A DNA stretch of 22,718 nucleotides from contig BFEA01000309.1 in NCBI GenBank assembly GCA_003427395.1, forward strand, positions 1,679,325 to 1,702,042. Reading direction: 5' to 3'. The translations under genes were made by a program, and so were the position numbers. The stretch comes from Chara braunii (Eukaryota > Streptophyta > Charophyceae > Charales > Characeae). The number at the start of each line of letters is the position of its first letter. The first letter of the stretch is position 1. This document shows positions 1-7,742 of this stretch, one piece after another. Under the pieces are notes generated by a model that made no database searches, was not told the DNA's origin, and saw only the letters and a program-made list of their open reading frames with translations.

Positions 1-1094
1 TTCACAAATACATTGAATCTGTCCAATGTGCTTATTAGAGGTGTGCGTGCTTGTACCAGCCAGAAGTCAAGATCTCTGATTGTCTCGCTTTCAAACTGGC
101 TGAGTGAAACTGTGAGAATTGCTCGCTGAAAGGATTGGATGCGCACGCCAGGAAAAAGCCCGCCGAATGGAACATCAAAGTTGTGACATCTGAGCTCGCT
201 GAAAGGGCGCTGAGTAAGTTGATGAACTCCCCTTCCCAATTAGCGTTTTGCGGAGCGTGAGCTCATGTAAGACACTGTGAACGGGTTGGATTGACGTGTG
301 ATACCATCATCAGAACTCAGCAAATAGGGCCTTGTTTTCTCTCTGCTGTGTTCGCTGGCTACATTGAATTACGCTTCGTTTTCATTCGCCGCTATATTCA
401 TTGATCACGGTAAAATGGGTCTTGCCCACGCTTTTTTTTTGTTGTATTCTCATATCACGGTGATACGGGACTTATTGTGACCTGGGGATACCACCGTCCG
501 CATTTTCCCTGAGAGAGAGACTTTACCGACAGCGAGAGAGAGAGAGTGGGAGACTGTACGGACGGAGAGAGAGAAAGAGAAACTGAGTGAGACAGACTAG
601 AGAGAGAGAACAGAGAAAGACGAAGGAAAGAGAATATCGGGAGAGACAGAGAGAACTATGAGAGAGAGAGAGCAGCGAGGGAAGAAAAGCGCGAGAGAGG
701 AAGAGGAAGAAGGACAAGAGAACTGTTGAGATTCATAGGTGTGCGAACCTGCTAGTTTCACTGGTTGGTCATTGAAACTCGTTGCTTTCAGACCAGCTGA
801 TTTATCCTAGACTATTAAAATTAAGTGCAGTTTGAATCGGTCGATTTACTGAGTGGTCATAGGAACTCATTGCTGCCTAAACCAGCTGATCTACTGTTTG
901 ACTCTTGGAGTTAATTGCAATTATATCGGTCTTTAACTGATTGACTATTGAGAGAATAGGGGGTGTGACAAGCAATGCGGACCCCCGATGCCCTGTGAGT
1001 CACTGGGGACCTCGGAAGCGGGTGCGGCGAGTGACAAGCGCCGTTGCCCTTGGCTTCAGCGAACTGCAGGTGCCCCTCCCCGGGTTTCCTCACA
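1..1094 (+). repeat. 5' long terminal repeat (left end outside window)
   Basis: Bases 1-1094 align with 19548-20638 from the first base of the window up to the shared end CCTCACA, after which the two diverge completely (ACATTGG with the PBS here, GCGGC in the right copy). It ends in CA, as expected for an LTR. By eye there are about 50 differences, including a 7-bp indel near 196-202 and small indels, so identity is about 95%. Many differences are transitions. No convincing TATA box is conserved between the two copies. Confidence 0.95.
511..722 (+). repeat. GA-rich purine tract inside the 5' LTR
   Basis: About 210 bp made mostly of GAGA/GAGAGG runs, also present in the 3' LTR (about 20050-20268). 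Reverse-strand translations give only Ser/Leu/Phe low-complexity protein, so this is not coding. GA tracts can bind GAGA-type factors or form triplex structures; a role in LTR transcription is only a guess. Confidence 0.85.
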
Positions 1095-1098
1095 ACAT

Positions 1099-1116
1099 TG
1101 GCGCCGTTGCCGGGGA
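1099..1116 (+). promoter_or_regulatory. Primer-binding site for tRNA-Asp
   Basis: TGGCGCCGTTGCCGGGGA begins four bases after the LTR end. It is an 18-base perfect complement of the 3' end of plant tRNA-Asp (ending CCCCGGCAACGGCGCCA). This is where minus-strand cDNA synthesis would be primed. The same primer is used by plant Athila-type elements. Its position fixes the 5' LTR end and supports a streptophyte host. Confidence 0.93.
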
Positions 1117-1123
1117 GGGGATT

Positions 1124-1164
1124 GCACCCCCAAGGCCTCGGCCTTCACCAATCAACGGGGGTGC
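1124..1164 (+). promoter_or_regulatory. Nested hairpin immediately after the PBS
   Basis: GCACCCCC (1124-1131) pairs perfectly with GGGGGTGC (1157-1164). Inside it AAGGCC (1132-1137) pairs with GGCCTT (1140-1145). The position, 8 bases downstream of the PBS, is where retroelements commonly keep dimerisation or packaging stems. Function is inferred. Confidence 0.7.
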
Positions 1165-1239
1165 GCAGGCTAAACTAATAAGCTTTAAATAAGTTGATTA
1201 GTTGATTTATTTTTATTTTTTTTTAATTTTGTAATTCAA

Positions 1240-1620
1240 TTTTTTTCGATATATCCCGATCCGCGCGCTTTCGCACGAGCCGCACTGGGAGAAAAGTTCG
1301 CCCTCTCGTCGAGGCGAATGTTTTGAGATGTTTTTTGAAAAATTCTAACGGTTAAAAAAAAAAAAAAAAAGATATGGATTTTTTTGGTATTTTTTTAATT
1401 AAAAATCTTAAAAATCATGAGTTAAAATTTCTAATTTGTTTTTCCTCGATATCTCCTGATCCGCGCGCTTTCCTGTGAGGCACACTGCGAGCAAAGTTCG
1501 TCCCCTCGTCGAGGCGAACGTTTTGAGACATTTTTTGAGAAAATCGAATGGCTAAAAAGCGAGATATGGAATTTTTTGTATTTTCTGGTTAAAACTTTAA
1601 AACATTTTGATTTTCGTTTT
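1240..1620 (+). repeat. 200-bp leader tandem duplication with a conserved hairpin
   Basis: Two diverged copies start near 1246 and 1446, exactly 200 bp apart. Both contain TCGATAT..CC.GATCCGCGCG, then a CGTCGAGGCGAA block, then TTTTGAGA and GATATGGA. The most conserved part in each is a stem-loop at 1297-1318 and 1497-1518, in which TTCGCC/TTCGTC pairs with GGCGAA across a TCGTC-containing loop. Preservation of the hairpin while the AT-rich remainder diverges suggests the RNA structure was selected. Confidence 0.75.
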
Positions 1621-1941
1621 ATTGAAATGGTCGGGAAAATAAGCGAAATTAGGGGAACCCGCTGGGACCAAAGTAGGTCCCTGTATTTTTCACGAAATTT
1701 TGAGACCCTAGTCGAGGAAAACGGACTTCGTTTGGACAAACGACGGGCACCAACAGATAGAAAAGGAGGGAAGAAAATCAACGGGAAATTAAATTTCTTG
1801 GTAATTTTGTTTAAATTAAAAGAAAAAGAAATATAAAAATGTAATCCGATAAGTTTTTCTTTTAAACCTAGTGAAAGGTAACAAAATTTTTCTCGCGTCG
1901 AGCAGGACTTTGCGGTGTGCGTGCGGTTGCGCGCAAAACCC

Positions 1942-1991
1942 AAAACCCTAATTAGGGGAAACCGTAATTAGGGTAAAACCCTAATTAGGGT
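1942..1991. promoter_or_regulatory. Telobox-like palindromes
   Basis: The stretch contains AAAACCCTAA and two palindromic CCCTAATTAGGG blocks: 1946-1957, and 1978-1991 as the 14-base palindrome ACCCTAATTAGGGT. AAACCCTAA is the plant telobox, which resembles the telomere repeat and occurs in many plant promoters. It could be a transcription-factor site or only a chance motif in AT-rich sequence. Confidence 0.5.
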
Positions 1992-2375
1992 GAAGTCCTA
2001 ACCCCAATTTTGAGAGAAGTGGGTAAATAGAGGGAAGCCATAGCTTCTAACTTCCGAGTTTGTTGCGGATTATTTTTTTGTTAAATATATCTAGAAAAAT
2101 TGTGAAAATTAATTCGGGAAGTTTTGCTCCATTAAATAATTAATAATTATTTTACTTTTGATTTTATTCTTTAAAATCGATAAAAATTGAAATAAATATT
2201 AAAGATTGTGTGGGGGCATTGTAGTCAAACAAATGCTGTCGAGATTTTATGAAGTCGAGATTTCTCAAAATTTCCCTTTTAATTTAATTTTTTGCTAATT
2301 AATTAACAAAAATATTTTTAAATCAAGCTAAATCAAAATCTCATTTTTTTTTATTATTCCTTTTGATATTCCCCC

Positions 2376-2443
2376 TTCGGCAGCGCTGTTTGAGTGCTTC
2401 GCCCGAACCCCATCCCAACAGGGGAAGGCGAAACGCTGCCGAA
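2376..2443 (+). promoter_or_regulatory. Long nested leader hairpin
   Basis: TTCGGCAGCG (2376-2385) pairs perfectly with CGCTGCCGAA (2434-2443). Inside, TTCGCC (2398-2403) pairs with GGCGAA (2427-2432), and CCCC (2408-2411) with GGGG (2421-2424). The 3' arm recurs in diverged form at about 3184-3220. Confidence 0.75.
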
Positions 2444-2773
2444 ATTTCAGTAAATTCCCCAAATTTTATTTATACCCCTAAAAAATTTCAAACTCGGCGG
2501 GCATATATGTGTATAGATCCTTAATATATATAAACTAAGAAAAAGATTTGATCCTAACTAAATACATTTTTCTTTAATTTATAATTAAAAAAAATACAAA
2601 AGAATTCCCTAGAAGAAGAAGGGAAAGAGACACTGCGGTAACCTAGGTTTAGGTGGACCTATTGGCTTGTTCCCGAATGCGTGAGGCAAGTGACGGGAAT
2701 TTTTAGTTATTAAAGCTATTTTTTTTAATTATCCGAAAAATATTCGGATTAAATCAAAAGTCAGGGGTAGAAG

Positions 2774-2850
2774 GAAGCACGTGCGTACCTCGCGACTCGC
2801 TAGGGTTTTCATTACATCCCCGTATGCGCTGAGCACGAGGTAGTGCTTTC
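2774..2850 (+). promoter_or_regulatory. Two-step leader hairpin
   Basis: GAAGCAC (2774-2780) pairs with GTGCTTTC (2843-2850, one extra T). Inside it TACCTCG (2786-2792) pairs perfectly with CGAGGTA (2836-2842). The terminal loop is about 43 bases. Confidence 0.6.
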
Positions 2851-2997
2851 TTCTCGTTTATAGGCAATTTTTATTAATTTAAACAATTAAAAATCCCTTA
2901 AAATTACGAAAAAAGCTGCAAAATTCAAAGAGTGAGTACGCTCGGCTCTTAATTTTGGGGTTTTGACTAGGGGACAGGGTCCGTTGCTCGGATACCT

Positions 2998-3089
2998 ACT
3001 CGAGGGTGCGGTAAAAGAACTCCCTCGAGTTGAGCCCACGCCTTATATTCGAGGGAACTTGAATAGGAGGCTCGTAAACTCTATTCAAG
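2998..3089 (+). promoter_or_regulatory. Twin perfect 9-bp leader hairpins
   Basis: ACTCGAGGG (2998-3006) pairs perfectly with CCCTCGAGT (3022-3030) across a 15-base loop. Next to it CTTGAATAG (3058-3066) pairs perfectly with CTATTCAAG (3081-3089) across a 14-base loop. Similar stem and loop sizes suggest a designed pair of structures rather than chance. Confidence 0.7.
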
Positions 3090-3148
3090 CTAGGGATTCT
3101 GCCTTATAGATGTCAGGGTAAAGATAGACGACAGTTAGGATGTAGCTA

Positions 3149-3212
3149 GGTAGCGCTTACTTAGGGATCACCTCCCAAACCTCATCCCTACGGGGGAAGG
3201 CGGAGCGCTGCC
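3149..3212 (+). promoter_or_regulatory. Last leader hairpin, related to the one at 2376
   Basis: GGTAGCGCT (3149-3157) pairs with AGCGCTGCC (3204-3212) with one G-U pair. The 3' arm and its lead-in (CATCCC..GGGGAAGGCG..CGCTGCC) repeat the arm at 2410-2440. It sits about 60 bases before the first accessory start codon. Confidence 0.6.
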
Positions 3213-3272
3213 AAAATTTTCTTAGGATTATACCCTTTTTTTTTAGGCGCGATACACCCGGCAGCAACTCGG

Positions 3273-4313
3273 ATGATGCCAGAGGCATACGAAGCCGGTC
3301 GTGCATGGGAAATAGAGCCCCCGAAACTCATAGAGGGAGGCCTAGTGGAGTTCACGCTCCCGTCCCGACCGACCGCGTGGGACGACGGACAGGTTAGTTG
3401 GAGATCCATCATCGTGTCCCCGGGTGCTTGGTTGTGGTTGCGTAGGGAGATCCATAGCAGTCTCGGGAGAGGTTTAGTGCGAGGGCATTTATACCTGGAT
3501 TCAGAGACAGCCAAAGGGGCTGTCTTGAGTCTTGCCACGACGAGAGAGAGCGACATCCTTTGCGCCGCGGAGCGACTGTTGCAGGCGGAGGTCGAGGCCT
3601 TCCGTACGGACGACGGGCAGGACCCGCTGACCTTGTTTCACGGGAGACCCCGCTTGCACATTAGCGGAGAGCTTGGTGTAGCGCGCGACGGGTTCTTCCC
3701 GCACGCAGGGACTTGGTTGAGGGCGATCGTACCAGCGTTCGTGGTGGACTCCGTCTTCGGCGGGATAGGGGGTATAGTAGAAGCTTATCTTGAGGTTAGG
3801 GAGCTCGAGCGTCTTTCAAGAGACGAGTTTGACACCCTTTGTATCTACTATTCCTTAGTAACAGCCGGACCCCGTTGGGGTGACGAGAGGATCCAACTCG
3901 TGGAGCTGATCCGTTTGATTTCGCCAGACGAGGATCCCCTGTGGGGAATTCCTTCTTACACTTGGGATTTGCTGGACCGGGAACTCCAAGCGGGACCCGA
4001 GAGCGTTACATGCATAGGCCTCCTCTTTTTGGACGACTGGTGGAGCTGGTGGAGTGATGAGATTAGGACACTGATACCTGAGTATCAGTTGACAGATTGT
4101 TACCAGTCCATAGGTCTTCCACCATACCGCGTCGAGGACGGGTTCGACGACGAGGGGTGGGAGCGTGAGGACGACGAGGGCGTCTGGGAGCCAGACTGGG
4201 TCGACTCGGAGGAGGAGACTGACGACGAGGAAATCGACGCCACCGACGCTCACTTCCCCAGGATAGGAGCGTCGTCCGGACCTAGGAGGTGGTGTCCGGA
4301 CGAGGAGAGCTAG
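3273..4313 (+). CDS. Accessory protein A (family 1), unrecognised
   Basis: An intact 346-aa frame starting with ATG ATG at 3273; the second ATG is equally possible. I do not recognise the family. The N-terminal half is rich in Trp (W43, WLWL at 53-56). A hydrophobic motif VPAFVVD lies at residues 153-159, followed by FGG. The C-terminal 60 or so residues are strongly acidic (runs of D/E from about 288 to 322). There is no obvious signal peptide, transmembrane segment, zinc finger or nuclease motif. The two following genes (4370-5482 and 5887-6633) are diverged paralogues: they share P-x-F-V-V/I-D/E at nearly the same residue number (153, 158, 152) and a Trp-rich block before it. It is the first gene of the cluster between leader and gag. 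The acidic tail could suggest binding to basic proteins such as histones or the element's own basic integrase tail; that is speculation. Confidence 0.72.
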   Translation: MMPEAYEAGRAWEIEPPKLIEGGLVEFTLPSRPTAWDDGQVSWRSIIVSPGAWLWLRREIHSSLGRGLVRGHLYLDSETAKGAVLSLATTRESDILCAAERLLQAEVEAFRTDDGQDPLTLFHGRPRLHISGELGVARDGFFPHAGTWLRAIVPAFVVDSVFGGIGGIVEAYLEVRELERLSRDEFDTLCIYYSLVTAGPRWGDERIQLVELIRLISPDEDPLWGIPSYTWDLLDRELQAGPESVTCIGLLFLDDWWSWWSDEIRTLIPEYQLTDCYQSIGLPPYRVEDGFDDEGWEREDDEGVWEPDWVDSEEETDDEEIDATDAHFPRIGASSGPRRWCPDEES

Positions 4314-4369
4314 TGGTGGCTGCCGAGAGAGGCTGTGATTGACGACAGCCAGCAGCTATAGGAGAATCG

Positions 4370-5482
4370 ATGGTAGAGGAGGAGGACAGAGTGGAGCTCG
4401 GGATCGACAGTGCCAGATGGCCCAGACCGCCTGAGACAGTGGAGCCCGACGTAGTAGAGTTCGATCTGCCNGCGAGGAGCGTGGCTGGGCCCTGGCTCCA
4501 TTCGGCTTGGAGATCGATACGGTTGGGGCAGGACGTGCATCTGTGGGCGTATGCGGTGGAGACATTTCAGCAGGATGCTCAGGGCTGGTGGGCACCAGGG
4601 ACTATGAGCATAGAGGTCGTAGGACATATTTATTATTCGCGGTTGGTAAGTGCCACGGCCGATTTTGAGGGTTTGGTGCATGGTTTCTGGCGCTGTGAGC
4701 AGGAGGTTAGGCTGATCCTATCTCGGATGATAGATAACTTCCGTGCAGATAGAGAAAGACTGCACGGTCCGATCGGCGAGTCGAGGACGACGCTCCGGAT
4801 CGGGGGAGTTTTTCCCCTCCCCTCGGTACGAGTAAGGGTGGGACTCCCTGTATTTGTGGTAGAGGAACTTTGGGGCCTCAGTCACATTGCTGAGACGTAT
4901 TCAGCCAGTATTGAGCTAGGTGGATTCAGGAGAGAACTGGCTGACCAGGATTGGGTTGAGTACGCTCAGCTTATCGGAGGGCCGCTCATAGGGGAGAGAG
5001 GACTTCAACTCATAGAGTTCATACGGGCTCTAGCGCCCACAGGAGACCAGGACTCCTTCTACCCCCATCAGCCCTTAGAGTTTTGGCTAGCCTTGGAGAG
5101 GGAGGTCCAGAGACCTGTAGATAGCTTGGAGGGAGTCGGACGNCTCTTTAGTNAGACTCCCAGTGACAGNCCCACTCCCCTCATCTCTATCTGAGAGTTG
5201 GAGGAGCATTACCAGAGTATATATCCAGATAGGGAGGAGCTCGACTGGTACGCTGAGGATAGAAAGTGGGAGACTATTGGAGAGATAGAGCCTTGGGGAG
5301 AGCAGGACCAGGGGTGGGAAGAGCTGGTGACAGAGGATCGCCGGGAGCAGATAGGTGGAGAGGCGCCGCAGGAGGACGGCTGGGGACACCTCCTTCAAGC
5401 CGAGGGACAGGAGGATATCCCATGGGGACGGAGCTTAGACGAGGACGAAGATGAGGAAATGCCTGATGCGCGAGACGACTAG
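4370..5482 (+). pseudogene. Accessory protein B (family 1), interrupted by an in-frame TGA
   Basis: The frame starts at ATG 4370, is open to TGA 5192-5194, and continues in the same frame to 5482, about 370 codons in all. The part after the stop matches the tail of protein A: YQSI is followed by an acidic region ending in a D/E run. That shows one gene rather than two. Shared family-1 landmarks are a Trp-rich N-terminal half, GLPVFVVE at residues 158-165, then LIE/FIRAL and a Leu/Glu-rich helix. Four N bases (4471, 5143, 5152, 5170) include three close to the stop, so the stop could be a consensus error. The start lies 57 bases after the stop of gene A and is preceded by GGAGAA. No function is known. 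Confidence 0.65.
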
Positions 5483-5577
5483 AGGCAGGACATATCCAGG
5501 CCTAGCTTAGAGAAGGGAGTAAAAGGAGGTCGGTTAGTAGACACGGGGATAAAACTTCAAACAAAGGACAGGTAGGG

Positions 5578-5814
5578 ATGGCAGACAGGGACACACTGAG
5601 AGTGACTCTCTTCTTACGACGAGATAGGACGGGCGGCTGGGAAGAAGAGGCGATGGATGACGTTGCGCGGCGGGTTGGACTCATGATCGAGCACGCTCTG
5701 GAGATACGAAGAGGCCAGAGATATGTCGAGTTTACCGTATACTTCCATGGAGCTGACGGGAGAGTGCACAACACCTACTCGACTGTCTTGAGCCTAACGG
5801 CTAGAGTTGTCTGA
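5578..5814 (+). CDS. Small accessory protein C, unrecognised
   Basis: A 78-aa frame from ATG 5578. Its layout is an N-terminal hydrophobic strand (LRVTLFL), a central helix with acidic and Arg residues, then LEIRRGQRYVEFTVYF. That loosely resembles the small frames at 6642 and 7116, which also run strand, helix, strand, but no clear motif is shared. The next gene is in the same frame, so TGA 5812-5814 is the only stop between them; readthrough into a joined protein is conceivable. I do not recognise it and assign no function. Confidence 0.5.
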   Translation: MADRDTLRVTLFLRRDRTGGWEEEAMDDVARRVGLMIEHALEIRRGQRYVEFTVYFHGADGRVHNTYSTVLSLTARVV

Positions 5815-5886
5815 GAAGGTAGTGACGTCATAAGATCGAGTGTGTCGGAGAGAACTGGAGTGGCAAGGGTTGAGCGACATGCGGTG

Positions 5887-6633
5887 ATGAGGAGCGATTG
5901 GGACATATGGGTGATGTATGTGCTGACGCGAGGGTCAGAGCCTCGTAGAGAGATAGATTTCATAGGGCCAAGAGAGACGGCGCTGGGGTATGATGTTCCG
6001 CTTCCGGTGCGCTTAGAGGAAGGAAATTGGGTGCCGATCCGACATTTCGGTACTTGGCTGGCGAGAGGGGTCTTCTTGTGGATAGTGAATACGGAGGACC
6101 AGGGGTCTCCCTGGCAAGTGAAGGGTATAGGATATCTTGCGTTTGATAAGGAGAGAGATATAGAGATAGGCCTGACCCTTGTAGGCATTAGCAGGATCGA
6201 GTGGAAATATGAGATCGTAGCAAAGGCGATAGTGAGAAGACAACTGCTTAGCGCCACTGGAAGTAGGCCTTTTACCATGCGAATTGTGATCGGTTCTCCT
6301 CCACAGATTTACCATCCTCTAGGGAGCTGGCGGATGGTGTTACCTGCGTTTGTTATAGAACAGACTTACGGAGGCGTGGACTGGTTGACGAAAGCGGCCG
6401 ACCACACTCAGCACGCGTTCTTACGGGGAGTAGAGTGTCGATTCCTAGAAGCATATTACTCAATTTGTGTAAGGTGGGGACCCCCTGGTAAGGAGATCGA
6501 GAGAGACTTGTTAGATGCTACCTCCTGGCTAGATTGCCTAAAACCTGCACATTTGATTCACTATTGTCGAAGACGCGCAAAAGACAAGTTCATCGGGCTG
6601 GAGGACCTGAGATACCTGTTTGGGCATAGCTAG
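5887..6633 (+). CDS. Accessory protein D (family 1), lacks the acidic tail
   Basis: The frame is open from just after TGA 5812. ATG 5887 gives 248 aa and places the family motif LPAFVIE at residues 152-158, matching positions 153 and 158 in A and B, so I prefer this start to the upstream GTG at 5842. Other family features are a Trp-containing N-terminal block (WLARG..LWIV) and YGG after the motif. It ends without the acidic tail seen in A and B, so it is a shorter member. Its stop codon TAG (6631-6633) is followed within 9 bases by the ATG of the next frame. No known domain is recognised. Confidence 0.68.
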   Translation: MRSDWDIWVMYVLTRGSEPRREIDFIGPRETALGYDVPLPVRLEEGNWVPIRHFGTWLARGVFLWIVNTEDQGSPWQVKGIGYLAFDKERDIEIGLTLVGISRIEWKYEIVAKAIVRRQLLSATGSRPFTMRIVIGSPPQIYHPLGSWRMVLPAFVIEQTYGGVDWLTKAADHTQHAFLRGVECRFLEAYYSICVRWGPPGKEIERDLLDATSWLDCLKPAHLIHYCRRRAKDKFIGLEDLRYLFGHS

Positions 6634-6641
6634 TGGAGGAG

Positions 6642-6926
6642 ATGCCAGGTCGGACGATTACGGGGGGGGTGAGTGTGACAAGGCAATTAGTGAACGAGGG
6701 CTTCATGATTACAGTCCTACTTAGAGCTCACATAGACGACATCCTAACAGAGCAGGAGAGTTTTCTGCAAGCCAGGGAATTTATCCGAGAATATAGACCG
6801 GGAGTTCTCGAATGCGTCACGTTTCAGACCAAGATAACTTATGAAGTGATGGTGTGGTCAGCAGGGTACCTTCGCGCTGAGTTGTTCTTCGATGAGACGG
6901 TAGCGGAGGCCAGGAGTAAAGTATGA
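6642..6926 (+). CDS. Small accessory protein E (family 2), unrecognised
   Basis: 94 aa from ATG 6642, only 8 bases after the stop of gene D and preceded by GGAGGAG. A GTG at 6633 overlapping the previous stop is a weaker start. The pattern is TRQL, a hydrophobic strand (ITVLLRA), an acidic helix, then YEVMV at about residue 67 and a conserved end DETVAEARSK. The frame at 7116-7367 is a clear paralogue with RQL, ILLR, YEVIV and DETPSEARSN in the same order. The fold could be a small alpha/beta unit. Function is unknown. Confidence 0.6.
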   Translation: MPGRTITGGVSVTRQLVNEGFMITVLLRAHIDDILTEQESFLQAREFIREYRPGVLECVTFQTKITYEVMVWSAGYLRAELFFDETVAEARSKV

Positions 6927-6936
6927 TTACCCTGTC

Positions 6937-7053
6937 ATGACGGAACGCGAGCAGCAACTGTATCGATATAGACCTCGAGCCTCTTATTCACTTCGGTGGG
7001 ACCGCAGAGGGGCCGAGTCCTGGAGGAGCGTGAGTGAAGGAACCCCCGAGTAG
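6937..7053 (+). pseudogene. 38-codon fragment resembling a Gag linker segment
   Basis: A short frame from ATG 6937 to TAG 7051-7053. It reads YSLRWDRRG..SWRSV, which matches YSLRWDGRN..PWRSV in the Gag of the same element (about 10913-10960) in sequence and spacing. It looks like a small diverged duplicate of the segment of Gag just before its Arg/Asp-rich tail, sitting between two family-2 genes. It may be only a remnant, or the common segment may be a shared interaction motif. Confidence 0.5.
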
Positions 7054-7060
7054 CTACTCG
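7047..7060. repeat. Perfect 14-base palindrome
   Basis: CGAGTAGCTACTCG overlaps the end of the Gag-like fragment and its TAG stop. CGAGTAG occurs again at 7072-7078. It lies in the gap between the two family-2 genes. Confidence 0.6.
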
Positions 7061-7115
7061 AGGAACTGAGACGAGTAGTCCCTCTCCTCGGCTACGTCTT
7101 CCCTATGCTCGGGTT

Positions 7116-7367
7116 GTCTCTAGGCAATTAACGTGTGACAAGGAGACCCTACAGATCCTCTTGAGAGTGAGCATAGAGGAAGAACTGTCGGACAACGAGT
7201 TCAAAGAACTTGCAGAAGATGTCATACGGGAGCAAAGATTAGGAGCGCTGAGGGAATTGACAGTACAGAGCTGGGTGGTTTATGAGGTGATCGTGTGCGT
7301 TAAAGGAAGGGTGCGCTTAGAGATAATTAGAGACGAGACACCATCAGAAGCTAGGAGCAATATGTGA
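7116..7367 (+). pseudogene. Small accessory protein G (family 2), without an ATG start
   Basis: The reading frame is open from 7038, but similarity to protein E begins at about 7116 (V-S-R-Q-L) and no in-frame ATG precedes it. The first candidate start is TTG 7161, which would cut off the conserved RQL block and part of the first strand. Shared landmarks are ILLRVSIEEEL, YEVIV (7281) and DETPSEARSN at the end. It is therefore either a start-less relic or translated as an extension of something upstream. It ends in TGA 7365-7367. Confidence 0.55.
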
Positions 7368-7406
7368 TACGAGGTTCATGAGAACAAGAAAGATGGGTTG
7401 TAGGTG

Positions 7407-7736
7407 ATGGAGGATCTGGAAGAAAGGAAAAAGAGAGTCGATGATTGGATTATTAAACCAGTAGTGAAACTAGTCAGAGAGCTTGGCGTCAAGATCCAGG
7501 ATTGCGTACCGAGAAAGAGTGAGAGCGAGTTGCGTAAGACAAAAGCGGCAACGAAGGCGTTGCAAAGACTTTTGAGGGAAGATAGAGAATTTTTCGTGAG
7601 GTGGAGGCTTGATTTTCTGGAAAGTGTGAAGGAGCGAGATGACTCACTCGAAACGACCGGAAGAACAAACGAGGTGTCTGAAGCAGTGACATTGGAAAAG
7701 AAAGCGAAAGATGAGGGAACGTCAGAACAGAGATAA
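7407..7736 (+). CDS. Charged helical accessory protein H, unrecognised
   Basis: 109 aa from ATG 7407. Nearly the whole protein is rich in Lys, Arg, Glu and Leu and should be helical, possibly a coiled coil (ALQRLLRED.EFFVRWRLDFLESVKERDD). No cysteine cluster or catalytic motif is visible, and I see no similarity to the other accessory families. It ends in TAA with only AGGAGG before the ATG of the next gene (7743). A long frame on the opposite strand (7376-7930) is its shadow. Confidence 0.55.
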   Translation: MEDLEERKKRVDDWIIKPVVKLVRELGVKIQDCVPRKSESELRKTKAATKALQRLLREDREFFVRWRLDFLESVKERDDSLETTGRTNEVSEAVTLEKKAKDEGTSEQR

Positions 7737-7742
7737 AGGAGG

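Larger units (their letters stand above)
1117..3272 (+). other. Long AT-rich, hairpin-rich untranslated leader
   Basis: The 2.1 kb between the PBS and the first accessory frame has no long plus-strand reading frame with coding character. It is AT-rich with homopolymer A/T runs, interrupted by GC-rich islands that nearly all fold into hairpins (listed separately). Retroelement leaders of this kind normally carry dimerisation, packaging and translation-control structures; that role is inferred here. A 170-aa reverse-strand frame at 1431-1943 is Phe/Lys/Ser-rich and looks like chance. Confidence 0.7.

Noticed and set aside
523-717. Reverse-strand frame of Ser/Leu/Phe-rich protein (and its twin at 20063-20260)
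   Set aside because: It is the translation of the GA-rich tract in each LTR; low complexity and no start or context.
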